Assembly: GCA_021156165.1 (NCBI GenBank)
Contig: JAJNBM010000010.1
Location: 1 to 34,423, forward strand
Source of the DNA: Gammaproteobacteria bacterium
Lineage (GTDB): Bacteria > Pseudomonadota > Gammaproteobacteria > UBA1113
Length of the DNA: 34,423 nucleotides
Direction: 5' to 3'
Shown: piece after piece, positions 15,417 through 23,265 of the stretch
How the letters are laid out: every line of letters starts with the position of its first letter
How positions within the stretch are numbered: position 1 is the first letter of the stretch
Notes under the pieces: model-generated
What the model was told of the DNA's origin: nothing
What the model saw: the letters and a program-made list of their open reading frames with translations, nothing else
Database searches by the model: none
Position numbers and translations under genes: made by a program

Positions 15417-16270
15417 TGCGCGCCCACTTTAGTCAAAGCTTTGGTTATTCTCTTTTCTTTCATATACTGATTGCCCTGGTTTTCTTTGTTTCGTTGAGCG
15501 ATAGCCTTATCATCATTCCGCCCGCATCGAATGCAGAAGAGATACAAAATAATAAAGAAATAGTTAATGCAGTGGCTATTTCCCAAGACGATTTAAGCAA
15601 AGAAATACGCAACCAACAAGCTGCCGAGAATGCGGCTAAAGCCAAAGTAGCCAATGAAGCGCGGCAATTGGCTGCTGCCAAAGCACAAGCCTTAGCACAA
15701 ATTCAACAAGCTAAACAAGAGCAAATGGCCTTAGCAGCAAAACAACAAGCGGATGCTAAAAAAGCCGCCGATCAGCTAGCTCAATTACAAGCGCAGCAAA
15801 AACAAGCCGCTGAGCAGTTGGCGCAAACTCAAGCACAAGCAGCAGCTACGGCTAAAAAAGCAGCTGAGGCACAACAACAAGTACTGGCAGCACAGAAAGC
15901 CGCAGAGGCGAAGCGCCAGGCACAGCAACAACAAGCGCTGGCAGCGCAACAGGCAGCGGTTGCTGCAGCGAATACGACGCAAATGCAAAATGAAATCAAT
16001 CGTTATGTAGGGTTAATAACTCAATCCATACAAGCGCAATGGACCCAGCTGCCTGGTGCGGGACAACAAAAACTCGCCACTACGATGTTGATTCACCTGG
16101 CTGCAGATGGTACTGTGTTGCAAGTGCAAAATGTGGGCAGTAGTGGCAATCCCGCATTAGATCGTTTGGCCTTAACAGCGGTTTATAAGGCGTCCCCTCT
16201 GCCGGTTCCTACCGATCCCACTTTGTTCGCGAATTTTAGAGAATTGAAAGTTAAATTTAATGATACTTAG
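15416..16270 (+). CDS. tolA: Tol-Pal system linker protein TolA
   Basis: TolA spans the periplasm between the TolQR motor and TolB/Pal. Residues about 10-30 form the single inner-membrane anchor (YSLFFHILIALVFFVSL). Residues about 55-190 are a long helical rod very rich in Ala, Gln and Lys. The C-terminal domain (about 195-284) has the TolA/TonB-like fold signature, with IQAQW, LIHLAADGTVL and NPALDRLALTAV. At 284 residues it is shorter than E. coli TolA (421), mainly in the rod, as in many related bacteria. Confidence 0.93.
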   Translation: MRAHFSQSFGYSLFFHILIALVFFVSLSDSLIIIPPASNAEEIQNNKEIVNAVAISQDDLSKEIRNQQAAENAAKAKVANEARQLAAAKAQALAQIQQAKQEQMALAAKQQADAKKAADQLAQLQAQQKQAAEQLAQTQAQAAATAKKAAEAQQQVLAAQKAAEAKRQAQQQQALAAQQAAVAAANTTQMQNEINRYVGLITQSIQAQWTQLPGAGQQKLATTMLIHLAADGTVLQVQNVGSSGNPALDRLALTAVYKASPLPVPTDPTLFANFRELKVKFNDT

Positions 16271-16279
16271 CGATAGAGA

Positions 16280-17722
16280 ATGATCATGAAAAAATATATA
16301 CCGCTTCTATTTGGAGATACAAGATCCATCGTAGGGGTAGGCCTCCGTGCCTGCCCAAAAAGGGCAACCACCATAGGGAGTTGCCCCTACGTTAGGATGC
16401 GCAGCTTGAAGTACAGTATATGGGTTTTAATAATGGGGTTGATGACGTTTTTTACCACCCCTGCCTCGGCGGCGCTCGATATAGAAATCACGCGCGGGGT
16501 GGTACGCTCCATTCCTATCGCGATCGTCCCCTTTGATGTAAATAACCCCAATAATCCGAATGATATTGCCCGTATCATCAGCAATGACTTAAATCATTCC
16601 GGACAGTTTCAAGTCATGCCGCAAAGCCGTTTACCGCAACAACCGCACGATGCGGATGCTGTTAGCGCTGATTTATGGAAAACTTTAGGTTTGGACGATT
16701 TGGTGATAGGCAGTGCTACCCTTACAGATAATGGTCAAACCAAGGCCGATATGACTTTATTGGATCTATTTCACAGCAACCAAAGTACACCTACTGTTTT
16801 AATGCGCCAATCCTACACCGTGGCTAATAGTCAAACCCGCGCTCTGGCTCATCATATCAGCGATATCATTTATGAAAAATTAACAGGGGAAAAAGGCGTT
16901 TTTTCTACTCGTTTGGCCTATGTTACCGTAGAACCTCTGCCTAATAACCCCCGCCATAAGCGCTATTCGCTTATGATATCCGACGTAGATGGCCATAACG
17001 CCAAGCCGCTTTTAACCTCTACTCAACCCATCATGTCTCCCGATTGGTCACCTGATGGCAGATCGGTTGCCTACGTTTCTTTTGAAACCAAATTGCCCCA
17101 AATCTTTACTTCAGATGTGGCCACAGGGCAACGTCGGTTAATTTCTAGTTTTGCGGGTATTAATGGCGCGCCCTCATTTTCGCCCGATAGTCGTTCTCTT
17201 GCAGTAGCATTATCTATGGGTAGAACTAATCCCAATATTTATATTATCGATTTAGGCAGCGGCAGATTAACCCAGTTAACGGATGACGCGGCTATCAATA
17301 CCGAGCCGAGCTGGGCGCCCGATGGTCAATCCCTATTGTTCACTTCCGATCGGGGTGGTGCGCCGCAAATCTATAGTATTGATTTAGCAGGCAGGCAAGT
17401 ACACCGTGTAACTTATTTAGGCGCTTATAATGCCAGCGCAATGTATTTACCCGGCAGTAGCACAAAAATTTCTTTGTTGCATAGAGATGATAGAGGGTTT
17501 AATATAGCCATCTATGATTTACAATCAGGAACGATGCAAACCCTAACGCAGGGAGGTTACATAGAATCGCCGAGTCCGGCCCCTAATGGCCGGATGATAG
17601 TTTATTCCACAAATGTCGGCGGTCGACGTATGCTGGGTATGGTTTCGAGTAATGGACAAGTTAATATCCGCTTACCCGAAGTTTCTGGGGATGCACAAGC
17701 GCCTGCTTGGTCGCCCTATTAA
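16280..17722 (+). CDS. tolB: Tol-Pal system periplasmic protein TolB, N-terminus altered by a repeat
   Basis: TolB is a periplasmic beta-propeller that binds Pal and TolA. After the mature start (ALDIEITRG), an N-terminal domain and propeller repeats with SPDWSPDGRSVAYVS, PSFSPDSRSLAVA and PSWAPDGQSLLFTS are clear. The predicted protein is 480 residues against about 430 in E. coli. The excess is at the N-terminus, where residues about 18-37 are read from a family-A repeat. Translation could begin at ATG 16280/16286, giving an unusually long leader, or at ATG 16397 just after the repeat, giving an ordinary signal peptide (LKYSIWVLIMGLM, cleavage at ASA|A) but with no well-spaced ribosome site. 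Confidence 0.92.
   Translation: MIMKKYIPLLFGDTRSIVGVGLRACPKRATTIGSCPYVRMRSLKYSIWVLIMGLMTFFTTPASAALDIEITRGVVRSIPIAIVPFDVNNPNNPNDIARIISNDLNHSGQFQVMPQSRLPQQPHDADAVSADLWKTLGLDDLVIGSATLTDNGQTKADMTLLDLFHSNQSTPTVLMRQSYTVANSQTRALAHHISDIIYEKLTGEKGVFSTRLAYVTVEPLPNNPRHKRYSLMISDVDGHNAKPLLTSTQPIMSPDWSPDGRSVAYVSFETKLPQIFTSDVATGQRRLISSFAGINGAPSFSPDSRSLAVALSMGRTNPNIYIIDLGSGRLTQLTDDAAINTEPSWAPDGQSLLFTSDRGGAPQIYSIDLAGRQVHRVTYLGAYNASAMYLPGSSTKISLLHRDDRGFNIAIYDLQSGTMQTLTQGGYIESPSPAPNGRMIVYSTNVGGRRMLGMVSSNGQVNIRLPEVSGDAQAPAWSPY
16331..16390. repeat. Family-A repeat in the 5' part of tolB
   Basis: A complete 60-bp copy: outer GTAGGGG (16331-16337) and CCCCTAC (16384-16390); hairpins GGGTAGGC (16335-16342) with GCCTGCCC (16349-16356), and GGGCAAC (16362-16368) with GTTGCCC (16380-16386). 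The tolB frame reads through it without a stop. Confidence 0.9.
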
Positions 17723-17750
17723 AGATTAAATAAATTGAGGAGTACTCTGA

Positions 17751-18275
17751 ATGAAAGCAAATTTAAAATGGGCGATGATGCTGGTTATGGCTGTGGCCTT
17801 GGCAGCATGCTCATCTAAGCCCGATGATACCAATACAACGAGCATTGTCGGTGGCGATCAGGCTATAGGCGCCGGTGTGGGCAGTAATCCAGATTTTGAT
17901 GACAGTATGGATGCACGTATGGCTAAGATCTTAGGTATAGAAAAAAATACTGTCTATTTCGACTTCGACAGCGACGTCATTAAGGCCGATTACTTACCTA
18001 TATTGCAAGCCAATGCGGATTATTTGAAAAAACATCCTAAGGCACGTATTTTAATTGCTGGTAATGCCGATCCTCGAGGGAGTCGTGAATACAATATAGG
18101 GTTAGGGCAACGTCGGGCGGATGTAGTACGTCAACGCTTGACCATGATGGGCGTTACAGCCAATCAAATGCGTACGGTGAGTTATGGTTCTGAAAAACCA
18201 GCGGTTTCTGGTAACGATGATTATGCCTATTCGCAAGATAGACGAGACGATATTACCTACGATAACGCGGGCTAG
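17751..18275 (+). CDS. pal: Peptidoglycan-associated lipoprotein Pal
   Basis: Pal anchors the outer membrane to peptidoglycan and is the outer-membrane end of the Tol-Pal system. The 174-residue precursor has a lipoprotein signal with lipobox LAAC (Cys20), a short flexible linker, and an OmpA-like domain. VYFDFDSDVIKADY starts that domain, and NADPRGSREYNIGLGQRRAD is the peptidoglycan-binding motif. In E. coli the latter reads GHADERGTPEYN; here His is replaced by Asn. GAGGAG precedes the ATG at 17751. A small hairpin with T-run overlaps its stop codon. Confidence 0.96.
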   Translation: MKANLKWAMMLVMAVALAACSSKPDDTNTTSIVGGDQAIGAGVGSNPDFDDSMDARMAKILGIEKNTVYFDFDSDVIKADYLPILQANADYLKKHPKARILIAGNADPRGSREYNIGLGQRRADVVRQRLTMMGVTANQMRTVSYGSEKPAVSGNDDYAYSQDRRDDITYDNAG

Positions 18276-18291
18276 TACCTAGCTTTTTTTT
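18271..18291 (+). terminator. Weak intrinsic terminator-like hairpin after pal
   Basis: GCTAG-TAC-CTAGC followed by eight T residues. The stem is only 5 bp, so it may attenuate rather than end transcription into cpoB-queE. Confidence 0.3.
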
Positions 18292-18316
18292 AGGAAAAGC
18301 ACATATTTGGCGCATC

Positions 18317-18394
18317 TTGGCCGAAAGAGGTTAACGAAAAATGCTCATTGACGCTATAGTCAACTCCGCTTTTTCGTTAACCTCTTTCGGCCAA
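18317..18394. repeat. Perfect 25-bp inverted repeat between pal and cpoB
   Basis: The arms 18317-18341 and 18370-18394 are exact complements over 25 bases (the left arm begins TTGGCCGAAAGAGGTTAACG), with a 28-base spacer. There is no T-run after the right arm. The sequence differs from families A, B and C. Confidence 0.9.
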
Positions 18395-18463
18395 CCTGCA
18401 TCCAAATCTGTGCTTTCTTGTACGGCTAGATTCAAATTTGGTATGGTTAACATGGGTGGATGG

Positions 18464-19327
18464 ATGATGAAATACTGTAAATTACTTTATATCGCTTTAA
18501 GTTTAACCTTAGCCATATTTGCCGATGCGGCACCGATAGTCCAGGGGCAGCCTGAAAATATAACCGCTCCATCTTATCCCGTGGTGCAGAATAATACTCA
18601 GCAAGCACCCACCATGCAAGTTGAAAGCAACAATACCCCTCCTGCCGATTTAGTGAATACCATTACGCAATTGCAACAGCAAGTTCGAGGTTTACAAGGA
18701 CAATTAGAAGTACAAGCACATCAAATAGACCAGCTCACTCAATCACAAAGAAATCTTTATTTACAGCTAGAAAACAAAACACCTGCTAACGCAGCTATAG
18801 ATAGCGCCGCGGCAGCGTTAACGACCGTAACCGTTACTCCAGCCGCGACTCCTAAAAATAATGACGGTATCAGTGTAAAACCTACATCCTCATCCACTGC
18901 AGTGCCTAAACCCGTAGCCAGTGCAACCACCAACAATGACAGCAAACAAAAAGCACTGTACGACCAAGGCTATCAATTAATTACCAAACAGCAATACAGT
19001 GATGCCAGTATTGTTATGAAGGATTATTTGACCCAGTATCCCAAGGGTGATAATGCCGCCAGCGCACATTATTGGTTAGGTGAAATAGGCTTAGTCGGCG
19101 GTGATTTAAACAGCGCCCAAACTCATTTTCAGGCGGTGGTCACGCAGTTTCCCAATAGTTCTAAAGTATCGGATGCAGAATTAAAATTAGGCTATATCTA
19201 TTATCAACAAGGCAAATGGGCTTTAGCTCGTCAAACCTTACAATCTTTGATACAACAATATCCCAACACATCCGCTGCAACCCTGGCTACACAGCGTTTG
19301 CAAGACATGAATAAACAGGGAGTGTAG
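18464..19327 (+). CDS. cpoB: Cell division coordinator CpoB (YbgF)
   Basis: CpoB links outer-membrane constriction by Tol-Pal with septal peptidoglycan synthesis. The chosen start gives MMKYCKLLYIALSLTLAIF, a normal signal peptide. The frame is open back to an ATG at 18341, but that would place translation inside a 25-bp inverted repeat and bury the signal sequence, so it is rejected. After the signal comes a Gln-rich coiled coil (about residues 60-100) for trimerisation, an Ala/Thr/Pro linker, and a C-terminal TPR domain (YDQGYQLI, YPKGDNAASAHYWLGE, LKLGYIYYQQGKW). The position after pal is the conserved one. Confidence 0.92.
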   Translation: MMKYCKLLYIALSLTLAIFADAAPIVQGQPENITAPSYPVVQNNTQQAPTMQVESNNTPPADLVNTITQLQQQVRGLQGQLEVQAHQIDQLTQSQRNLYLQLENKTPANAAIDSAAAALTTVTVTPAATPKNNDGISVKPTSSSTAVPKPVASATTNNDSKQKALYDQGYQLITKQQYSDASIVMKDYLTQYPKGDNAASAHYWLGEIGLVGGDLNSAQTHFQAVVTQFPNSSKVSDAELKLGYIYYQQGKWALARQTLQSLIQQYPNTSAATLATQRLQDMNKQGV

Positions 19328-19330
19328 CGA

Positions 19331-19990
19331 TTGTTGACAGAAAAAACGCAATCGCTGTTGCGTATTAGCGAGATTTTTTATTCGTTACAAGGAGAAAGTG
19401 CCAGTGTAGGCATTCCCACCACTTTTATACGATTAACCGGTTGCCCATTGCGCTGTTATTATTGCGATACCGCGTATGCTTTTAGTGGCGGCAAGAAAAT
19501 AAGTATAGACAGCATCCTACAAAAAGTAGCGCTTTATCCTACGCGCTATATCACGGTTACGGGTGGCGAACCACTGGCTCAAGACAATTGTCATGATTTA
19601 TTACAACAACTGTGTGATCAAAATTATTGCGTTTCATTAGAAACCAGTGGAGCCTTGTCTGTGGCTAAAGTCGATCCGCGCGTCATTAAGGTCATGGATT
19701 TAAAAACACCCAGCTCTAAAGAATGCGAGAAAAACGATTATAATAATATTAACTATTTAACTCCTCACGATCAAATTAAATTTGTCATAGGCGATAAAAT
19801 GGATTTTGAATGGAGCGTAGAAAAGATCAAGCAATATCAATTGGCCCAGAAATGCCATTTATTATTTTCTCCTATTGCAGATGTGTTATCACCTACCGTA
19901 TTAGCCGATTGGATCTTAGAGCATGGCTTGCCGGTACGATTTCAATTTCAATTGCACAAATATCTATGGGGCAATATACCCGGGAAATAA
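19331..19990 (+). CDS. queE: 7-carboxy-7-deazaguanine synthase
   Basis: QueE is a radical SAM enzyme making 7-carboxy-7-deazaguanine on the way to queuosine in tRNA. The 219-residue protein begins RISEIFYSLQGES, has the cluster motif CPLRCYYC (Cys38, Cys42, Cys45), TGGEP, and LETSG. The start is TTG (19331, or the adjacent TTG at 19334), with AGGGAG about eight bases upstream inside the end of cpoB. It ends the Tol operon; queC, which often follows, is not here. A 127-bp repeat begins nine bases after its stop. Confidence 0.94.
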   Translation: MLTEKTQSLLRISEIFYSLQGESASVGIPTTFIRLTGCPLRCYYCDTAYAFSGGKKISIDSILQKVALYPTRYITVTGGEPLAQDNCHDLLQQLCDQNYCVSLETSGALSVAKVDPRVIKVMDLKTPSSKECEKNDYNNINYLTPHDQIKFVIGDKMDFEWSVEKIKQYQLAQKCHLLFSPIADVLSPTVLADWILEHGLPVRFQFQLHKYLWGNIPGK

Positions 19991-19998
19991 AATGAAAA

Positions 19999-20125
19999 TA
20001 TACTCTTCGCATTTGATTCTTAGGCTTTGTTGCCTTCGCCCATCTCGCACCAGTCATGTAGAGTACTACACTCCTGTTGCTCGAGAGCTCGGCGCCTCGC
20101 CTAAAAACCAACTGCTATGAGTATA
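19999..20125. repeat. Family-C 127-bp repeat, copy 1
   Basis: Almost identical (about seven mismatches by eye) to the reverse complement of 23041-23167, and of equal length. It begins TATACTC and ends GAGTATA, so the ends are themselves inverted. Inside are TGTAG-AGTA-CTACA and the overlapping palindromes CTCGAG, GAGCTC and GGCGCC. It lies between queE and mutH and contains the mutH start codon (20117). Confidence 0.92.
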
Positions 20126-20785
20126 TCTCCCCCGCAAACTGAAGCAGAATTATGGTCACGTGCGTCTGCTATTGCACAGCAAACCTTGGGCGACATGGCC
20201 GCAGCCGTATCTATGGCCGTCCCGAGCGATTTTCGTCGCGAAAAGGGGTTTATAGGACAACTGCTAGAACAAATTTTAGGGGCAACGGCAGGTAATTTGG
20301 CGAAACCAGACTTTACGCACTTAGGTATAGAATTAAAAACACTGCCATTAAATGCCAATGGACTGCCTAAAGAATCTACGTATGTGAGCATTGTGCCCTT
20401 GATGAGCACAGAACCTTTATCTTGGCCACATTGTGAATTATATCAAAAATTGCGCCGGATTTTATGGATACCTTATTTTTTTGATAAGACCTTAGAGCCG
20501 CGATATTGGCGGTTGAGTAATCCCGTATTATGGTCGCCTAGTTTGGAAGATGAAACCATTTTACGGGAAGATTGGTATGAATTAATGAGCCTGGTGCAAA
20601 TGGGGCAGTTAGATAAAATCAGTGCGCGTCTAGGACAATATTTACAAATACGACCCAAGGCAATGAACGCCGATGTGCGTACCCAGGGCATAGGCAGCCA
20701 TGGTGAATGCGTGCGCACCTCGCCGCGCGGCTTTTATTTACGTACGTCTTTTACGGCGCGGATTGTCCATTTTTCTAATTCTTAA
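20117..20785 (+). CDS. mutH: DNA mismatch repair endonuclease MutH
   Basis: MutH nicks the unmethylated strand at hemimethylated GATC sites when activated by MutS-MutL. The 222-residue protein aligns over its length with E. coli MutH (229): SPPQTEAEL, EKGFIGQLLEQILGATAG, the catalytic set Asp65, Glu72 and Lys74 (PDFTHLGIELKTLP), LWSPSLEDE, LREDWYELM, EYLQIRPKA-like GQYLQIRPKA, and GFYLRTSFT. An in-frame stop at 20102 means ATG 20117 is the first usable start. It lies inside the family-C repeat and has no clear ribosome site. The gene converges on the ZIP transporter. Confidence 0.95.
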   Translation: MSISPPQTEAELWSRASAIAQQTLGDMAAAVSMAVPSDFRREKGFIGQLLEQILGATAGNLAKPDFTHLGIELKTLPLNANGLPKESTYVSIVPLMSTEPLSWPHCELYQKLRRILWIPYFFDKTLEPRYWRLSNPVLWSPSLEDETILREDWYELMSLVQMGQLDKISARLGQYLQIRPKAMNADVRTQGIGSHGECVRTSPRGFYLRTSFTARIVHFSNS

Positions 20786-20823
20786 GATACTTGAAGAGCT
20801 TAAATAATGAATTAGCCGCTCAT

Positions 20824-21603
20824 TTAAACCCCTCTTACCAGACTGACTAACAATATCAACCCCACACCACCACCATAATACAACCAACGTTTATACGTCG
20901 CAGTATGGCCTGCATGATCACAACCACTTGTTGCATGGCAGATAGCAATATATAAAAATGTACCGGCTGCAATACTATTAAAATAACCCTCGAATAATTC
21001 AAAATGTTGGTGCTGTATGACAAAACCTAGATTGCTGGCTAGAATAATCCCTACAGGACTGGCAAGAGCTAACACGATGATTAAATATTTTTGCGTAGTG
21101 TTTTTAAAATTATAGCGCCCTACAACCGTGCCTAATGCAAAGCCTTCTGATCCTTTATGGATTAAAATGGCTATAGCTAAGGTAAGAAAGTGCCCGTAGT
21201 TTGGGCTTAAGCCCAACGCACACCCTTCAATCAGCGCATGTAACGATAATACGATTAAAATCCAATAGGCAAACCAATGGTGCGATTTTTTTTCTTTAAC
21301 GTAAATAAGGTGTGAAATGCCTTTCTCGCAGATCAGCATGAAAAGAAAAGATGCCAACCCTAAGGCGGCTAAGAGGGTCCAAGTTTGCGCGCCTAAAAAG
21401 GGCCTCAAGCCCGTATAGGCTTCAGGCAAGAAGTGCACTAGAGCAATACCTAAAAAAATACCATGTGAGAGATATTCGGTCAGCAGTAGCTTCTGGGAAT
21501 GCGCGCCGCTATGGTATGCGTGTGCTTTTAACCCGAACAGGTAAACGCAGTAAAAAGCAATAATCGCCGCTACATACTGGCTAGTATACAGTTTCCATGC
21601 CAT
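20824..21603 (-). CDS. ZIP-family divalent metal transporter
   Basis: The 259-residue membrane protein has about eight hydrophobic segments. Metal-site motifs of the ZIP family lie in transmembrane segments 4 and 5: LSLHALIEGCALG (His and Glu) and IHKGSEGFALG (His and Glu). A His-rich part (AYHSGAHSQK) near the N-terminus and KKSHHW before segment 4 fit metal handling. The substrate is probably zinc or another divalent ion, but cannot be read from sequence. The start lies only seven bases after the stop of the upstream protease gene, so the two likely share a transcript. Confidence 0.85.
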   Translation of the reverse strand: MAWKLYTSQYVAAIIAFYCVYLFGLKAHAYHSGAHSQKLLLTEYLSHGIFLGIALVHFLPEAYTGLRPFLGAQTWTLLAALGLASFLFMLICEKGISHLIYVKEKKSHHWFAYWILIVLSLHALIEGCALGLSPNYGHFLTLAIAILIHKGSEGFALGTVVGRYNFKNTTQKYLIIVLALASPVGIILASNLGFVIQHQHFELFEGYFNSIAAGTFLYIAICHATSGCDHAGHTATYKRWLYYGGGVGLILLVSLVRGV

Positions 21604-21610
21604 TGCCTAT

Positions 21611-22975
21611 TTATCTTTTCAATAAGACAAATGCAGCACCCGAATCCCGCAATATACTCACTAACAAGGTTTTGTTACTGGTTTGACTGTATTTTGCCAA
21701 TTGATCCGTACTTTCAATCGTGTTGTTTTCTATAGACATAATGATATCTCCAGGGCGCAAACCGGCTTGCCAAGCTGGGGTGTTTTCATCTAAATCGATG
21801 ATCTGTACCCCTTTAATACGGCCGTAACTAGGCACAATGGTATCGTAATTTTGTAACATGACCCCAAAGAAGAAAGGATTTTGATTGGCCACTTTATTTT
21901 CGTACGCATTGGGATTGGCTGAAACTAATTTAATGGTCATAGGTTTGCCATTTCTGAGGATGCTTAAATTCACATCGCTTCCTGAGCGCATTAAACCTAT
22001 ACTATTTTTAACCTGTGCCGCCGATTCTACTTTCTGGCCATTGACAGCAGTAATGAGATCACCCTGTTTCAACCCGGCCGTACTGGCAGGAGATAAAGGA
22101 CTCACCATAGTGATGATGGCGCCTTTAGAATTCTCATCATGAAATGCGGTGGCCAATTCCGGGGTTAGAGTTTGCATCATCACCCCTACAAAGCCCCGAT
22201 CGACTTTACCATATTTAATAATTTGATTAGCCACACTTCGTGCCATATTTGAGGGGATAGCAAAACCGATGCCAACATTGCCACCACTGGGGGCTAAAAT
22301 AGCCGTATTGATACCGATCAATTCGCCTTTAAGGTTGATTAAAGCACCACCAGAATTACCTGGATTAATCGAAGCATCCGTTTGAATAAAGTCTTCGTAA
22401 CTTTCTATACCCAAGCTGTTACGGCGCAAAGCACTCACTATACCGGAGGTTACTGTTTGGTCTAAACCATAAGGATTACCAATGGCGATGACAAAATCTC
22501 CCACGGATAGTTTATCTGAATCGGCAAAGGGTAATGCGGTTAAATTGGTGGCTTTAATTTGCAACACCGCGATATCGGAGAGGGCGTCTTTACCCACCAA
22601 ATGCGCCTTAAAACGACGGCCATCGCTCAAGGTAACGGTAAAAGTATTATTTTTATTGACTAAATGGGCATTGGTGATGACATAACCTTTAACGCTGTCC
22701 AGTATGACGCCTGAACCTATGTCATAGCCTTTTTCCTGACGTTTAGGTGCTGGTGCAACATTATCCTCTTGTTCATCCCTCACGCCTGTTCCAGGAACGG
22801 AAGGGTTACTATTTTTTGCCTCAATATTAACCACTGTGGCCATAACGGGTTGTACGATTTTTGATAATGACGGCATAACTTGATTATCGACTTTAGGCGG
22901 TAAAGCAGCCTGTAAACTCCACGGAGCTAAAGTTAAGGCTAGACAGCTTAAGGATAATAAGCGAGACAATTTCAT
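21611..22975 (-). CDS. Do/HtrA-family periplasmic serine protease (DegP/DegQ type)
   Basis: A periplasmic quality-control protease and chaperone. From the chosen start the protein is 454 residues: signal peptide (cleavage after LQA, residue 23), trypsin-like domain with His104 (TNAHLV), Asp134 (SDIAVLQI) and Ser208 (NPGNSGGAL), then two PDZ domains (about 270-350 and 375-454). The frame extends to 23032, but ATG 22975 has a well-spaced GGAG and begins a normal signal peptide (MKLSRLLSLSCLALTLAPWS). Length and the shortened loop before the catalytic core are nearer DegQ than DegP, but I leave the paralogue open. It is followed at once by the ZIP gene. Confidence 0.93.
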   Translation of the reverse strand: MKLSRLLSLSCLALTLAPWSLQAALPPKVDNQVMPSLSKIVQPVMATVVNIEAKNSNPSVPGTGVRDEQEDNVAPAPKRQEKGYDIGSGVILDSVKGYVITNAHLVNKNNTFTVTLSDGRRFKAHLVGKDALSDIAVLQIKATNLTALPFADSDKLSVGDFVIAIGNPYGLDQTVTSGIVSALRRNSLGIESYEDFIQTDASINPGNSGGALINLKGELIGINTAILAPSGGNVGIGFAIPSNMARSVANQIIKYGKVDRGFVGVMMQTLTPELATAFHDENSKGAIITMVSPLSPASTAGLKQGDLITAVNGQKVESAAQVKNSIGLMRSGSDVNLSILRNGKPMTIKLVSANPNAYENKVANQNPFFFGVMLQNYDTIVPSYGRIKGVQIIDLDENTPAWQAGLRPGDIIMSIENNTIESTDQLAKYSQTSNKTLLVSILRDSGAAFVLLKR

Positions 22976-23040
22976 AACAGGCTCCGGAGTATAAAAATAG
23001 TAATTATTATCATATAAAATAGGAATATACACTTAGAACG

Positions 23041-23167
23041 TATACTCACAGCAGTTGATTTTTAGGCGAGGCGCCGAGCTCTCGAGTATCAGGAGTGTAG
23101 TACTCTACATAACTGGTACGAGATGAGCGAAGGCAACAAAGCCTAAGAATCAAATGCGAAGAGTATA
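23041..23167. repeat. Family-C 127-bp repeat, copy 2 (inverted)
   Basis: Reverse-complement partner of 19999-20125, of the same length, starting TATACTC and ending GAGTATA. It lies upstream of the minus-strand protease gene and about 100 bases before ppiD. Together the two copies enclose mutH, the ZIP gene and the protease gene. Confidence 0.92.
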
Positions 23168-23265
23168 AAAGTAGCATTGTTGTTGATTTTATGCAACCCT
23201 TTATTTTTGACTGGTAACCAGGTATGATGCTGTGGCATTTGATAAACTAAGCGAGTAAAAAGGAT

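Noticed and set aside
15785..15988. Leu/Cys-rich minus-strand open frame inside tolA
   Set aside because: It is the complement of the Ala/Gln-rich TolA rod, where long open frames on the other strand are expected.
18341..18463. Upstream extension of cpoB from ATG 18341
   Set aside because: It starts at the inner edge of a perfect inverted repeat, has no ribosome site, and would place 41 unrelated residues before a good signal peptide.
20101..20409. 102-codon minus-strand open frame over the start of mutH
   Set aside because: It is antisense to conserved MutH sequence and has no recognisable features.
22976..23032. Upstream extension of the Do-type protease
   Set aside because: The extra 19 residues precede a standard signal peptide, and ATG 22975 has a well-spaced GGAG.
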